A stretch of 18,441 nt of DNA from Candidatus Delongbacteria bacterium (lineage in GTDB: Bacteria; UBA4055). Made by a program: the position numbers and the translations under genes. The stretch covers positions 1 to 18,441 of the forward strand of contig JAFGVM010000044.1 of assembly GCA_016937995.1 (NCBI GenBank), in the 5' to 3' direction. Position 1 is the first letter of the stretch. Each line of letters starts with the position of its first letter. Below are positions 6,552-14,989 of the stretch, in pieces. The notes beneath the pieces are model-generated. The model was not told where the DNA came from. It saw only the letters and a program-made list of their open reading frames with translations, and made no database searches.

Positions 6552-7826
6552 CTATATCGTATCAAACAGTTCTTTGAAAGAATCTATTTTCGAAACCTTT
6601 CTTTTCAATTTCGATTCAAGATCACTTACAGATAGATCATCCAGAAATAAATCGTTAAAATTCAAGCAGGTATCCGGTATAAGCAGGATATCAGAAGTTG
6701 AATTATTCTCTTGGACAGTATTTATAATATCATGACCTGAAAGAAGACCTGCTACAGTAATTTCACTGCCTAATAATTTGTTTTCTACCTTAAACAATTC
6801 AATCTGAAGATTTTTAATTTTACTTAATGCAGGAATAACATATTTGTTCATTATCGGATAGAAAGAGTATCCCGTTACTATTGTCACTTTTGTTTTCTTT
6901 TTCAATTTATCAGGAAATTCCTTAACATCCTCAAGGAATTGATCAATAAAGCTTCTTACCATACCTATACCGTCTTCATATTGCTGATAATCTTCATAAT
7001 AGTCATCTTCAGGTATCTCATAACCAGCTTTTAAAAAGAACTCATCTGCCGGGAACACAAACCTGGTACCCATTTCCTTGAAAAAGCTCTCCTGATAATT
7101 CGATATCTGATCTATGATCTTTTTTGCATCACTTTTTGTTACAGATCTGATATGGGGTAGATCATCTCTGTGCTTTGTTTTTCCGACCGGAACTACAGCA
7201 ATGGATGCAACATGAGGGTATAATTTCTTTAAGGTAAATATTGTCTCTTCAAGAATTTCACCATCATTAAGTTCGGGACAAAGAACTATTTGTGTATGCA
7301 TCTCGATATTATTCTTTGCAAGGAAAGTCATTTTACTGATTAGTCCGTCATCTTTTTTTATCCCAAGCATTTTCTTACGGATATCAGACCTTACTGCATG
7401 GACCGAAATATAAATCGGACTAAGCTTCATATCAGCTATTCTTTGTAATTCTTTATCTGTTGTTTTCGTTAATGTAAAGTAACTTCCGTCCAGAAAAGAA
7501 AGCCGGTAATCCTCATCCTTTACATACAATGATCTTCTGAGACCTTCAGGATTTTGAGTGACAAAGCAAAAAATACAATCATTACCGCAGTGCCTTACTT
7601 TAATTTCCTCGACCGTAATACCATTACTTCCACTTTCTAAAAATGTAACTATTTTGGTATTTTCTCTATTCGTGAAAGATATTTTTAATGGTTCGTCTGC
7701 CGAATAAAATCTAAAATCTAAAATATCATTGATCTCATGACCGTTAATACTATCAATTGAAAAAAGAGAAGAAATTCCAGCTTTATATGCAGGTGATCCT
7801 TTCTCTATTTTTATTATTTTTAACAT
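6552..7826 (-). CDS. PDZ-radical SAM protein, DUF512 family
   Basis: A 424-residue Fe-S protein of the COG1625/DUF512 group (TIGR03279-like). An N-terminal PDZ-like domain (about 1-65, with KGSPAYKAGISS) leads into a radical SAM core. Its cluster motif C80-x3-C84-x2-C87 lies within RHCGNDCIFCFVTQNPEG. Next come FLDGSYFTLT (110-119) and SPIYISVHA, and then the DUF512 C-terminal domain. The substrate of this family is unknown as far as I know. The start codon lies 6 bp after the purL stop, and its ribosome binding site (TTAGG) overlaps the end of purL, so the two are translationally linked. A terminator between this gene and the HesB-like gene is not clear. An A/T-rich imperfect hairpin near 6500-6530 is possible. 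Confidence 0.9.
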   Translation of the reverse strand: MLKIIKIEKGSPAYKAGISSLFSIDSINGHEINDILDFRFYSADEPLKISFTNRENTKIVTFLESGSNGITVEEIKVRHCGNDCIFCFVTQNPEGLRRSLYVKDEDYRLSFLDGSYFTLTKTTDKELQRIADMKLSPIYISVHAVRSDIRKKMLGIKKDDGLISKMTFLAKNNIEMHTQIVLCPELNDGEILEETIFTLKKLYPHVASIAVVPVGKTKHRDDLPHIRSVTKSDAKKIIDQISNYQESFFKEMGTRFVFPADEFFLKAGYEIPEDDYYEDYQQYEDGIGMVRSFIDQFLEDVKEFPDKLKKKTKVTIVTGYSFYPIMNKYVIPALSKIKNLQIELFKVENKLLGSEITVAGLLSGHDIINTVQENNSTSDILLIPDTCLNFNDLFLDDLSVSDLESKLKRKVSKIDSFKELFDTI

Positions 7827-7832
7827 TATCGC

Positions 7833-10667
7833 CTAATCGAAATACTTCGTAAAAGGTTCTTTCCAAAGTTTTTCCAGTTCTGAAATTTCCAGATCGATGA
7901 TCTTACCTTTATGATCGTTCACTATCGCTTTTGGAATCGATGTTGTAGTTCCGATCTGGACAGCCAACTCTGACTCTATCAATCTATCAGCAGCATTAAG
8001 ATCTTTCATTTCAAGAATAAAAGCAGCAGGAACTTCTGCAAATAAAGTCCTTACTTTATCTTTTACCTGAATGTTGAATCCTTTTTTGCCTGCGATTGCC
8101 ATTTCTATAAGAGTGATAATAGAACCGCCTTCACTGACATCTGAAGCTGATATTATATCACCTTTCTGAATTGACTCATATATCCTGTAAAAAATGTCCT
8201 TTGCTGTTTCCATTTTGATCTCAGGTACTCTGGTACCTAGCTGCCCAAGTCTTTCAGAGAAAATTGAACCTCCAAGAAAGGCCTGATTATAATCTCCCAT
8301 CAGCAATATCGGAGATCCCGCTTTTTTAAGATCCGGGGAAATAGTTTTTTTCCAGTCATCATTTACAGACCTTGCTGAAACACATACCACCGGAGGGACT
8401 TCTATGAAAATGTCTTTTGATTTATATGTCGAAGAAAGTGAATCTTTTCCGGAAATTATCGGTGTTTTGAAAAATTTACAGGCCTTTGTGAGAGCCATTG
8501 CAGATTTGTATAGATCTGAAAGGTTGGTCTCGGTAGGTTTCGGCCAAATATGATTTTCTATCATGAAAGTTCTGTCAGGATCCCCACCCAGTGCAATTAC
8601 GTTGCTCATAGCTTCATAATATGCCCAAAGTGAACCTGCATAAGAATCTATCCTGTTAAGAACCGGATTCAGACCGTGACCCAGAATCAATGCAGCATCT
8701 GAATTTGCTAGAGGTTTCATTACAGCCCCGCCGGTAGGGCCGTCATTATTCTTACCGCATAAAGGACCTTCAACACAAGTTCCCTGAACACCATGATCAT
8801 ATTGCCTTATTACAGGTTCTTTTGATGCTATATTTAAATGCGATATAATATCTTTTGTCGCTTCTTCGTAGTCTATCTCCTCTTCGTAATATTCCGCATC
8901 TTTCAATCCTTCTTTCTTGTATGTGGTTGCAGTAATAGTCTCAAGAGGTTGACCGTCATGTAAAAATTCCATATCCAGATCACATACCAGCTCACCATCA
9001 TCATAGATAGTCAGTCTTTTTGTGTCTGTAGCTTTACCGAGAACAAAATATTCAACATTATATTTTTTGCAGACTTTGTCTATTTTGTTTAAATGCTCTT
9101 CTGGTACAGTGGCTACCATCCTTTCCTGTGATTCAGAGATCCATTTTTCAAAAGATGAAAGACCTGGATATTTAAGTGGAATATTTTCGAGGTGTACTTC
9201 AGCACCTGTTTTCTCTCCCATCTCTCCCACCGCTGAGGAATAACCACCGGCACCACAGTCTGTCAAGGCTGTGAACAGGTCCATGTTTCTGAGTTCTATA
9301 AGACAGTCAAATGTTCTTTTTTCCTCAATGGCATTACCTATCTGAACCGCTCCACTGTTCAATTGGGATGTTTTCTCTGTCATTTCTGCTGATGAGAAAG
9401 TAGCTCCGTGAATTCCGTCCTGACCTGTTTTTCCACCGAAAGAAATGAAAAGATCTCCCTTTTTACACTGCCCTTTCTTTGCATATTTCAAAGGAATTAT
9501 CCCGTCCGCACCAACGAGAACTGTAGGTTTAGGACCAAAATCTTTATGAAAATGAAACGAACCGTTATTTGTCGGGATACCCATTCTATTCCCGTAGTCA
9601 CGAACCCCTTCTATCACTCCTGTAAGGATCCTTCTAGGATGTAAACATCCCGGAAGTACATCTTTTATATCCATATCAGGATCACCCAGGCAGAAGATAT
9701 TTATAGATGAAATGTTCTTTGCTCCCTTCCCTGTTCCCGCAATATCCCTGATCACGCCACCTGTGCCTGTCATAGCTCCACCGTACGGATCGAGTCCGGA
9801 AGGAGAATTATGGGTTTCAGCTTTTATACATATACCGTATTCAACACCGTCTGCTTCAGCGAATCTGAAAACACCTGAGTTATCCTCAAATTTTGAAATT
9901 ACATCTGGATGATTGATCTCTTTCTCAGCATCCCTCACAAGACCGATTATTGATCTTTTTTCCTGTCCATCAAGTATCACTTTTGCTTTAAAGGTTTTAT
10001 GCCCGCAATGCTCTGACCATGTTTGTGCCAGGGTTTCAAGTTCAACATCAAATGCATCTCTTCCCAATTTCTTATAATAATCCTTGATCGTTCTCATTTC
10101 TTTCAAAGTTAAAAAAAGCTTATAATCAGAAAGTTCCATCAACTCTTCATCTGTCATTGTTCTGATCGGAATTATCTGTGTCTTTTCTGAATGAAGATTA
10201 ACTAAAAGATTCTTAGGTGGTGCTAACAGTTCCATTTGTATCTGGGAATTCATCAATAACCTGTTCTTTATAGTTGAAAGTTCAACATCTGAAAGCTCAT
10301 TTATGAAACAATACGTAAAAGAAACTGCTGTAGCTTGCACTTTATATCCAGAATCAATAAGGTTATCATGAACCGTTTCAGCTTCAGGATTCATCACACC
10401 CGGCTGGAAAGCTATTTCAGTTCTTTTTGTATGATCTTTATAAAAATCATCATTGATCAAATATTCTTCCGTGATAGGGCATGCTAAAATATTTTTTGCT
10501 ATATCTGTTGCTTCTGTTTCAGACAGTCCCTGCAAGTAGAAATTTTTAATGATCTTCAAATGATGTATATCTGTATTAAGGAATTCTTTGATCTGGTGTT
10601 TAAAGTGCTTCTCTTTTGGATCACCCACTTTTGATATTACTGATATTTTTTGGATCTGAACAGGCAT
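7833..10667 (-). CDS. purL: Phosphoribosylformylglycinamidine synthase, PurS-PurL fusion type
   Basis: The ATP-dependent amidation step of purine synthesis: FGAR + glutamine + ATP to FGAM. I place the start at the ATG at 10667 (944 residues), because AGAGGA sits 6 bases before it. The in-frame ATG at 10700 (955 residues) has no ribosome binding site. The first 160 or so residues look like PurS-type domains fused to the synthetase. WSEHCGHK (217-224) and KAETHNSPS (282-290), followed by a GTGG-rich loop ending in IRDI, are the conserved ATP/Mg-binding motifs. GPTGGAVMKPL marks the second half. There is no C-terminal glutaminase domain, so a separate PurQ is expected elsewhere. The length falls between small PurL (about 750) and the large fused PurL (about 1300). 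The gene heads the operon with the DUF512 protein. Confidence 0.95.
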   Translation of the reverse strand: MPVQIQKISVISKVGDPKEKHFKHQIKEFLNTDIHHLKIIKNFYLQGLSETEATDIAKNILACPITEEYLINDDFYKDHTKRTEIAFQPGVMNPEAETVHDNLIDSGYKVQATAVSFTYCFINELSDVELSTIKNRLLMNSQIQMELLAPPKNLLVNLHSEKTQIIPIRTMTDEELMELSDYKLFLTLKEMRTIKDYYKKLGRDAFDVELETLAQTWSEHCGHKTFKAKVILDGQEKRSIIGLVRDAEKEINHPDVISKFEDNSGVFRFAEADGVEYGICIKAETHNSPSGLDPYGGAMTGTGGVIRDIAGTGKGAKNISSINIFCLGDPDMDIKDVLPGCLHPRRILTGVIEGVRDYGNRMGIPTNNGSFHFHKDFGPKPTVLVGADGIIPLKYAKKGQCKKGDLFISFGGKTGQDGIHGATFSSAEMTEKTSQLNSGAVQIGNAIEEKRTFDCLIELRNMDLFTALTDCGAGGYSSAVGEMGEKTGAEVHLENIPLKYPGLSSFEKWISESQERMVATVPEEHLNKIDKVCKKYNVEYFVLGKATDTKRLTIYDDGELVCDLDMEFLHDGQPLETITATTYKKEGLKDAEYYEEEIDYEEATKDIISHLNIASKEPVIRQYDHGVQGTCVEGPLCGKNNDGPTGGAVMKPLANSDAALILGHGLNPVLNRIDSYAGSLWAYYEAMSNVIALGGDPDRTFMIENHIWPKPTETNLSDLYKSAMALTKACKFFKTPIISGKDSLSSTYKSKDIFIEVPPVVCVSARSVNDDWKKTISPDLKKAGSPILLMGDYNQAFLGGSIFSERLGQLGTRVPEIKMETAKDIFYRIYESIQKGDIISASDVSEGGSIITLIEMAIAGKKGFNIQVKDKVRTLFAEVPAAFILEMKDLNAADRLIESELAVQIGTTTSIPKAIVNDHKGKIIDLEISELEKLWKEPFTKYFD

Positions 10668-10716
10668 GATATCCTCTGGATTATTATAAAGATGGTACAT
10701 TAATTTTCACAGGGAA

Positions 10717-10745
10717 AATATAAGTATTCAGTGGTATATTAGCAA
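10717..10745 (-). promoter_or_regulatory. Sigma-70 promoter of purL operon
   Basis: On the minus strand, TTGCTA (10740-10745) and TATATT (10717-10722) are 17 bases apart. The predicted start near 10710 lies upstream of the ATG at 10667, giving a leader of about 43 bases with the AGAGGA ribosome binding site. A second TATAAT near 10685 lacks a -35 box and would leave almost no leader. Confidence 0.5.
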
Positions 10746-10873
10746 GGCTTAATCAATTGAAAATATACAATTTTCGGTTGGCAATTCAGTAAATTTCATA
10801 CCAGGAAATCAATTCTGCTATAATACTTCTATTATTCAACTTACGATTTCATGAAATTATCGTAGCCAACGTT

Positions 10874-10907
10874 CAAACTAATCACTGACTACTGTTCACT
10901 ATTCTCT
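10874..10907 (-). repeat. Degenerate heptamer repeat, copy B
   Basis: Read on the minus strand, it starts with AGAGAAT, continues with three more 7-base units (AGTGAAC, AGTAGTC, AGTGATT types) and is capped by AGTTTG, for 34 bases in all. It shares its first nine bases (AGAGAATAG) and its last eight (TTAGTTTG) with the repeat at 17963-17989. It is exactly one 7-base unit longer. It lies just upstream of the arcC promoter. Confidence 0.65.
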
Positions 10908-10931
10908 GATAAAAAACCCTAATATAATGTA

Positions 10932-10960
10932 TTGACATGGTATAATAAAAGCTTTATATT
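10932..10960 (+). promoter_or_regulatory. Sigma-70 promoter upstream of arcC
   Basis: A consensus -35 TTGACA (10932-10937), a spacer of exactly 17 bases and the -10 TATATT (10955-10960). It is the best promoter match in the window. Transcription should start near 10967-10971, giving a leader of about 110 bases before arcC, with a terminator hairpin inside it. Confidence 0.7.
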
Positions 10961-10981
10961 TTTTCTCTCTAGCACAAAATT

Positions 10982-11003
10982 CCTTATGAAATAAGGTTTT
11001 TTT
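10982..11003 (+). terminator. Intrinsic terminator or attenuator in arcC leader
   Basis: The stem CCTTAT with ATAAGG, a GAA loop and seven T residues, in the plus direction only. It lies about 15 bases after the predicted transcription start and 77 bases before the arcC start. It would either attenuate the arcC-kor-ndk operon or end a very short RNA. The stem is short (6 bp), so read-through is likely to be substantial. Confidence 0.6.
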
Positions 11004-11079
11004 GTTTTTAGAGCGATATATTATATTTGGAGCGAATAAAAGTAGCTCGTGAGTTGAAAATTTAAAATTAAGAGAGAAA

Positions 11080-12024
11080 ATGTACAACAAAAGAGTAGTC
11101 ATTGCTATCGGGGGAAACTCTTTAACTCCTACAGATAACACGAACTGGATCGGATCACAATTCAAAAATACCAGAACCAGTATCGATTCGATCATAACCT
11201 TGATCGAAAAAGGTTATTCTGTAGTGGTTTCCCATGGGAACGGACCTCAAGTAGGTGTTGCGTTGAGAAGAGTTGAAGAAACAAGGGATATCTTACCTGA
11301 GATACCTCTGGGTATCCTGGTTGCTGAAACTGAAGGCAGTATGGGTTACATGATCGAGCAAAGTTTGCAAAATAAGCTTTTTGACAAGGGTATCAGAACA
11401 CCTGTGACAACTATATTGACTCAGGTTCTGGTCGACAAAGACGATCCTGCATTACTTGACCCTACAAAATACATCGGAAGCTTTTACTCTGAAGAAGAAG
11501 CTAAACAGTTAGCTGATGAAAATGGATGGACAGTTAAAAAAGATTCTGACAGAGGCTATCGTAGAGTTGTTGGTTCTCCAAAACCTCTCGCAATCATAAA
11601 TAAACCGACCTTGAGAAGTTTGGTTGACAGCGGGATCATCGTGATCGCCGGAGGTGGCGGTGGTATACCGGTTTATCTGGATGATGATAAGCATTTTAAC
11701 GGACTTGATGCTGTTATTGATAAGGATAGGGCAAGTGCACTTATCGGTAATGTGATCGATGCGGATGAATTGTATATCCTAACAGCTGTTGATAAGGTCT
11801 GTCTTAATTTCGGAACACCGGAACAGGTGGCATTGGACCATATGACCGCAGATGAAGCTGACAAATATTTAAATGAAGGTCATTTCCCTTACGGCAGTAT
11901 GGGACCAAAGATCAAATCGGCTATTGAATTTATTAAAGGTGGTGGTAAGAGGGTTATAATCACAGCTATTGATAAACTGGTCGAAGCGGTAGAAGGTAAG
12001 AACGGTACAAGCATAACTAACTAA
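11080..12024 (+). CDS. arcC: Carbamate kinase
   Basis: A 314-residue amino-acid-kinase-fold enzyme that converts carbamoyl phosphate + ADP to ATP + carbamate (reversible), in the cytoplasm. Family motifs are in place: VVIAIGGNSL (6-15), SHGNGPQVG (51-59), the D-P-T-K-Y-I-G-S-F-Y segment (127-136), AGGGGGIP (190-197) and DKDRAS (214-219). The length matches the family (about 310). It is the first gene of a tight plus-strand operon with korDABC and ndk (25 bp to korD). No arginine deiminase or ornithine carbamoyltransferase is nearby, so the source of carbamoyl phosphate is not shown. Breakdown of arginine, citrulline, purines or allantoin are all possible. The ribosome binding site is weak (AGAGAG about 5 bases before ATG). 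Confidence 0.95.
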   Translation: MYNKRVVIAIGGNSLTPTDNTNWIGSQFKNTRTSIDSIITLIEKGYSVVVSHGNGPQVGVALRRVEETRDILPEIPLGILVAETEGSMGYMIEQSLQNKLFDKGIRTPVTTILTQVLVDKDDPALLDPTKYIGSFYSEEEAKQLADENGWTVKKDSDRGYRRVVGSPKPLAIINKPTLRSLVDSGIIVIAGGGGGIPVYLDDDKHFNGLDAVIDKDRASALIGNVIDADELYILTAVDKVCLNFGTPEQVALDHMTADEADKYLNEGHFPYGSMGPKIKSAIEFIKGGGKRVIITAIDKLVEAVEGKNGTSITN

Positions 12025-12049
12025 AGTTAAAAAAACTCAGGAAGAAATT

Positions 12050-12325
12050 ATGAGTGAAAAGATCAAACTTCCCGACGGATTCAGAAGCTGGGAAGCTGAC
12101 GTAAAGATCGGTAAGAAAGAAGACAAAGTGACTATCGGTCACTGGGCGGAAGGCTGCAAAGGATGTGCTATCTGTGTAGATGTGTGTCCTAAAAAAGTCT
12201 GGAAGCTTATCGAAGCAAAAAATAAATGGAATGGACAACTTGTAATTGTGGATAAACCGGATGCATGTATAAAATGTATGCTTTGCGAGATACACTGCCC
12301 GGATTTCTGTATAAAGATATTTTAA
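12050..12325 (+). CDS. korD: 2-oxoacid:ferredoxin oxidoreductase, delta (ferredoxin-like) subunit
   Basis: A 91-residue protein with two [4Fe-4S] motifs: C36-x2-C39-x2-C42-x3-C46-P and C73-x2-C76-x2-C79-x3-C83-P, plus C87. It is the electron-transfer subunit that passes electrons from the TPP/Fe-S core to soluble ferredoxin. The N-terminal 30 residues are a short extension. The order D-A-B-C with the three genes that follow is typical of 2-oxoglutarate:ferredoxin oxidoreductase clusters. AGGAAG precedes the ATG by a few bases. Confidence 0.92.
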   Translation: MSEKIKLPDGFRSWEADVKIGKKEDKVTIGHWAEGCKGCAICVDVCPKKVWKLIEAKNKWNGQLVIVDKPDACIKCMLCEIHCPDFCIKIF

Positions 12326-12350
12326 TTAAAAAAATTCACGAGGTAAAACC

Positions 12351-13484
12351 TTGAAGAAAAATATAAAATTTTACTCCGGAGCTGAATTAGTTGCAAAGGC
12401 AGCTATTGATGCAGGTTGTAGATTCTTCGGAGGATATCCTATCACTCCATCATCAGAGATCGCTGAACATATGGCTAAAGAATTACCTAAAGTTGGTGGA
12501 ACGTTCATTCAAATGGAAGATGAAATAGCAGCTATGGGTTCTGTAATAGGAGCATCTCTTGCCGGTAAAAAATCATTAACTGCTACAAGTGGTCCGGGAT
12601 TCTCTTTAAAACAGGAAAATCTGGGTTATGCCTATATGGCTGAAGTTCCTGTTGTTATTTGTAACGTTATGCGTGGCGGTCCTTCCACAGGTCTTCCGAC
12701 AGCCTTAGCACAGGCTGATATTATGCAGGCAAAATGGGGTACTCACGGGGATCATCCCGTTATTGCTTTAACTCCTGCATACTTAGAGGAAGTTTACGAA
12801 TTAACTATCAAAGCTTTCAATTATTCTGAGATATACAGAATACCTGTTATTCTTCTGCTTGATGAGTTGATAGCACACTTAAGTACTGCAATTGAACTAC
12901 CTGATAAAGACCTTCTTGTTATCAAGGACAGAAGAAAACCTACTGTGACACCTGATAAATATTTCCCTTACGATACAGCTTATGGTGATGTGCCACCTAT
13001 GGCTAATTTCTTTGAAGGATACCGTTATCATGTTACAGGTCTAAGTCACAACAAGACCGGTTTCCCTACAACAGACCCGGATCTTGTACAGGCAGACCAG
13101 GAAAGACATCTTAGAAAAGTAAATGCAAACAAAGGTAAGATAATAGACTTTGAATCATATAAAATGAAAGATGCTGATATTGTTGTATTTGCTTATGGTT
13201 CAACCTCAAGAGCGGCAAGGGTAGCAATTGATAATGCAAGAAAACTTGATATTAAAGTTGGTATGGTGAGATTAAGAGTGATCTGGCCTTTACCTGAAGC
13301 TGAAATATTGAAACTTTGCAGCAAAGTGAAAGCTATAATTGTTCCTGAGATGAATATGGGTCAGCTGAGTAATGTGATCGAAAAATATGCAGCGGACAGA
13401 ACAAAGATCGTAAGAATAAATCATGTTGGTGGAGTTCCTATCCACCCAAGTAACATACTTGACGTTATTAAGGAGGTGAGATAA
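12351..13484 (+). CDS. korA: 2-oxoacid (2-oxoglutarate):ferredoxin oxidoreductase, alpha subunit
   Basis: A 377-residue subunit containing the pyrimidine-binding half of the thiamine pyrophosphate site. GGYPITPSSE (27-36) and the EDEIAAMGSVIGAS segment (57-70) are the family's substrate and TPP contacts. TSGPGFSLKQENLGYAYMAE follows, and the C-terminal transketolase-like domain includes VPEMNMGQL. Translation starts at TTG at 12351. GAGGT lies 6 bases upstream, and no better start is available. Its last base overlaps the korB start by one base. Substrate preference (2-oxoglutarate versus branched-chain or pyruvate) cannot be proven by eye. The DABC order favours 2-oxoglutarate. Confidence 0.93.
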   Translation: MKKNIKFYSGAELVAKAAIDAGCRFFGGYPITPSSEIAEHMAKELPKVGGTFIQMEDEIAAMGSVIGASLAGKKSLTATSGPGFSLKQENLGYAYMAEVPVVICNVMRGGPSTGLPTALAQADIMQAKWGTHGDHPVIALTPAYLEEVYELTIKAFNYSEIYRIPVILLLDELIAHLSTAIELPDKDLLVIKDRRKPTVTPDKYFPYDTAYGDVPPMANFFEGYRYHVTGLSHNKTGFPTTDPDLVQADQERHLRKVNANKGKIIDFESYKMKDADIVVFAYGSTSRAARVAIDNARKLDIKVGMVRLRVIWPLPEAEILKLCSKVKAIIVPEMNMGQLSNVIEKYAADRTKIVRINHVGGVPIHPSNILDVIKEVR

Positions 13485-14335
13485 TGGCTTTTGATTATGA
13501 AAAGTATCTTCGAATGGACAAGATACCTCACCTTTGGTGTCCAGGTTGTGGAATAGGTGTAGTTTTGAAAGCAATGCTAAGAGCAATGGAAAATGTTAAC
13601 TGGGAAAGAAATGATACAGCATTCGTTTCAGGTATCGGTTGTACAAGTAGAGCTCCAGGATATATAGACTGTAATACCTTACATACTACTCATGGTAGAG
13701 GTCTGACTTTCGCTACAGGTATTAAAATGGCCCAACCAGATAAAAATCTTGTTATTTTTTCTGGTGACGGAGACGCAACTGCTATTGGTGGGAACCATTT
13801 TATCCATGCTTGCAGAAGAAATATTGACATGACCCTTATAGTTGTGAATAACAATATCTACGGAATGACAGGAGGTCAGCATTCTCCTACAACACCTATA
13901 GGCTTTAAAGCTAGTACGACTATATACGGTAATGTTGACCCTAGTTTTGATATTTGTCTTCTTGCAAGAGCAGCAGGAGCGACTTACGTAGCCAGGTCTA
14001 CTGTAAATAAAGGTAGAACTCTAGAACAGTATATTCAAAGAGGATTTGAGAATAAAGGTTTTTCTGTGATCGAAGCTGTTTCCAACTGCCATACTCAGTT
14101 CGGAAGAAAAAATAATATGAGCGATCCTATTTCATCCAGAAAATGGATAGAGGACAGGGAGATCCCTTTAGCTAAAGCCAGAGATATGAAAGCTGAAGAC
14201 CTGAAGAACATGGTGATCACTGGTGAGTTCATCACAGAAAAAAGTGATCTTGAAAGATGGGAAAACTATAACAGAGCCGAAAAAGAATATACTGAGGCTT
14301 ACAGCGATATTATCAAAAAAGTGAAAAAAAAATAA
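13484..14335 (+). CDS. korB: 2-oxoacid (2-oxoglutarate):ferredoxin oxidoreductase, beta subunit
   Basis: A 283-residue TPP-diphosphate and Fe-S binding subunit. WCPGCGIG (18-25) supplies C19 and C22, and C53 in SGIGCTS is the next cluster ligand. A cysteine in AVSNCHTQFG (about 206) is the likely fourth. GDGDATAIGGNH (94-105) and VNNNIYGMTGGQ (121-132) form the TPP/Mg site. The start ATG overlaps the korA stop (TAATG) and is preceded by AAGGAGGTGAG, a strong ribosome binding site, so the subunits are probably made in equal amounts. Confidence 0.94.
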   Translation: MAFDYEKYLRMDKIPHLWCPGCGIGVVLKAMLRAMENVNWERNDTAFVSGIGCTSRAPGYIDCNTLHTTHGRGLTFATGIKMAQPDKNLVIFSGDGDATAIGGNHFIHACRRNIDMTLIVVNNNIYGMTGGQHSPTTPIGFKASTTIYGNVDPSFDICLLARAAGATYVARSTVNKGRTLEQYIQRGFENKGFSVIEAVSNCHTQFGRKNNMSDPISSRKWIEDREIPLAKARDMKAEDLKNMVITGEFITEKSDLERWENYNRAEKEYTEAYSDIIKKVKKK

Positions 14336-14361
14336 TTCTGAAAACTACTTGGAGATAAATA

Positions 14362-14970
14362 ATGAAACAAAGCCACTATGAAGCCAGATTTGCGGGAGTT
14401 GGAGGTCAGGGTGTTATACTTGCAGGCAAGATATTAGCTTATGGTATGGTTAATTTTGAAGAGTGTCAGGCTATTCAAACACCTACATACACTGCTCAAG
14501 TAAGGGGTGGTGCCACAAAAGTAGACGTTGTTCTGGATAAAAAACATATCGAATATCCACGGACTGAGAATATTGACTTCTTCCTATCATTACATCAGAA
14601 ATCTTTCGATATTTACTTTAAAGATCTTAAAGATGATGCTATTGTTGTAGTTGATCCTAATCTTACACCGAATATTCCAAAAGACATTCCGCAGCAGGTA
14701 TTTCTTGTCGATCTTGTTGAGATCGCAAAAAAAGAGATGGGAAAAGCACTTTACGCTGCAGTTTTAGCTGTCGGGTTCTTTGCCGGTATCACAAAAATGA
14801 TAAAAGAGAAGAACGTCCAGAAATCAGTGATCGATAATTCCCCTAAAGGAACCGAAGTTGAGAATCTGAAAGCTGTTAAAATAGGATACGCTTTAGCGAA
14901 AGAAGCATTGAAAAGAAAAGAGGATCTTGTTCGTTTAACTCTGAAAGATATCGATAAGAACAAACTATAA
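14362..14970 (+). CDS. korC: 2-oxoacid:ferredoxin oxidoreductase, gamma subunit
   Basis: A 202-residue gamma subunit. FAGVGGQGVILAGKILAYG (11-29) is the family's glycine-rich N-terminal motif. QTPTYTAQVRGGATKVDVV (39-57) is the second conserved block. The catalytic core of the enzyme is thus complete: alpha, beta, gamma and the ferredoxin-like delta. The gene starts 26 bp after korB, with TTGGAG upstream of the ATG, and is followed after 19 bp by ndk. Confidence 0.93.
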   Translation: MKQSHYEARFAGVGGQGVILAGKILAYGMVNFEECQAIQTPTYTAQVRGGATKVDVVLDKKHIEYPRTENIDFFLSLHQKSFDIYFKDLKDDAIVVVDPNLTPNIPKDIPQQVFLVDLVEIAKKEMGKALYAAVLAVGFFAGITKMIKEKNVQKSVIDNSPKGTEVENLKAVKIGYALAKEALKRKEDLVRLTLKDIDKNKL

Positions 14971-14989
14971 AATAATTTTCGGAGCGATT

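Larger units (their letters stand above)
10668..11079. other. Divergent intergenic region between purL and arcC
   Basis: These 412 bases separate two divergent operons and hold no credible gene. From left to right they hold the purL promoter (10717-10745), a 12-bp perfect palindrome ATTTCATGAAAT (10846-10857) flanked by TACG and CGTA, the heptamer repeat (10874-10907), the plus-strand promoter (10932-10960) and a terminator (10982-11003). The palindrome could be an operator, but nothing else supports that. After the terminator an A/T-rich 75-base leader runs into arcC. It includes GAGC and GCTC arms at about 11031-11049 that could pair. I saw no DnaA boxes or tRNA. Confidence 0.6.

Noticed and set aside
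10846-10857. Perfect 12-bp palindrome ATTTCATGAAAT as an operator
   Set aside because: It is A/T-rich, a single copy, and more than 80 bases from either predicted promoter. It is mentioned only within the intergenic entry.
10668-11079. Replication origin at the strand switch
   Set aside because: No DnaA boxes, no dnaA/dnaN/parAB genes, and the genes diverge as at any ordinary promoter region.
10899-11195. 98-residue minus-strand ORF
   Set aside because: It overlaps the arcC start, the promoter and the terminator, has low-complexity composition, and lacks a ribosome binding site and any family signal.
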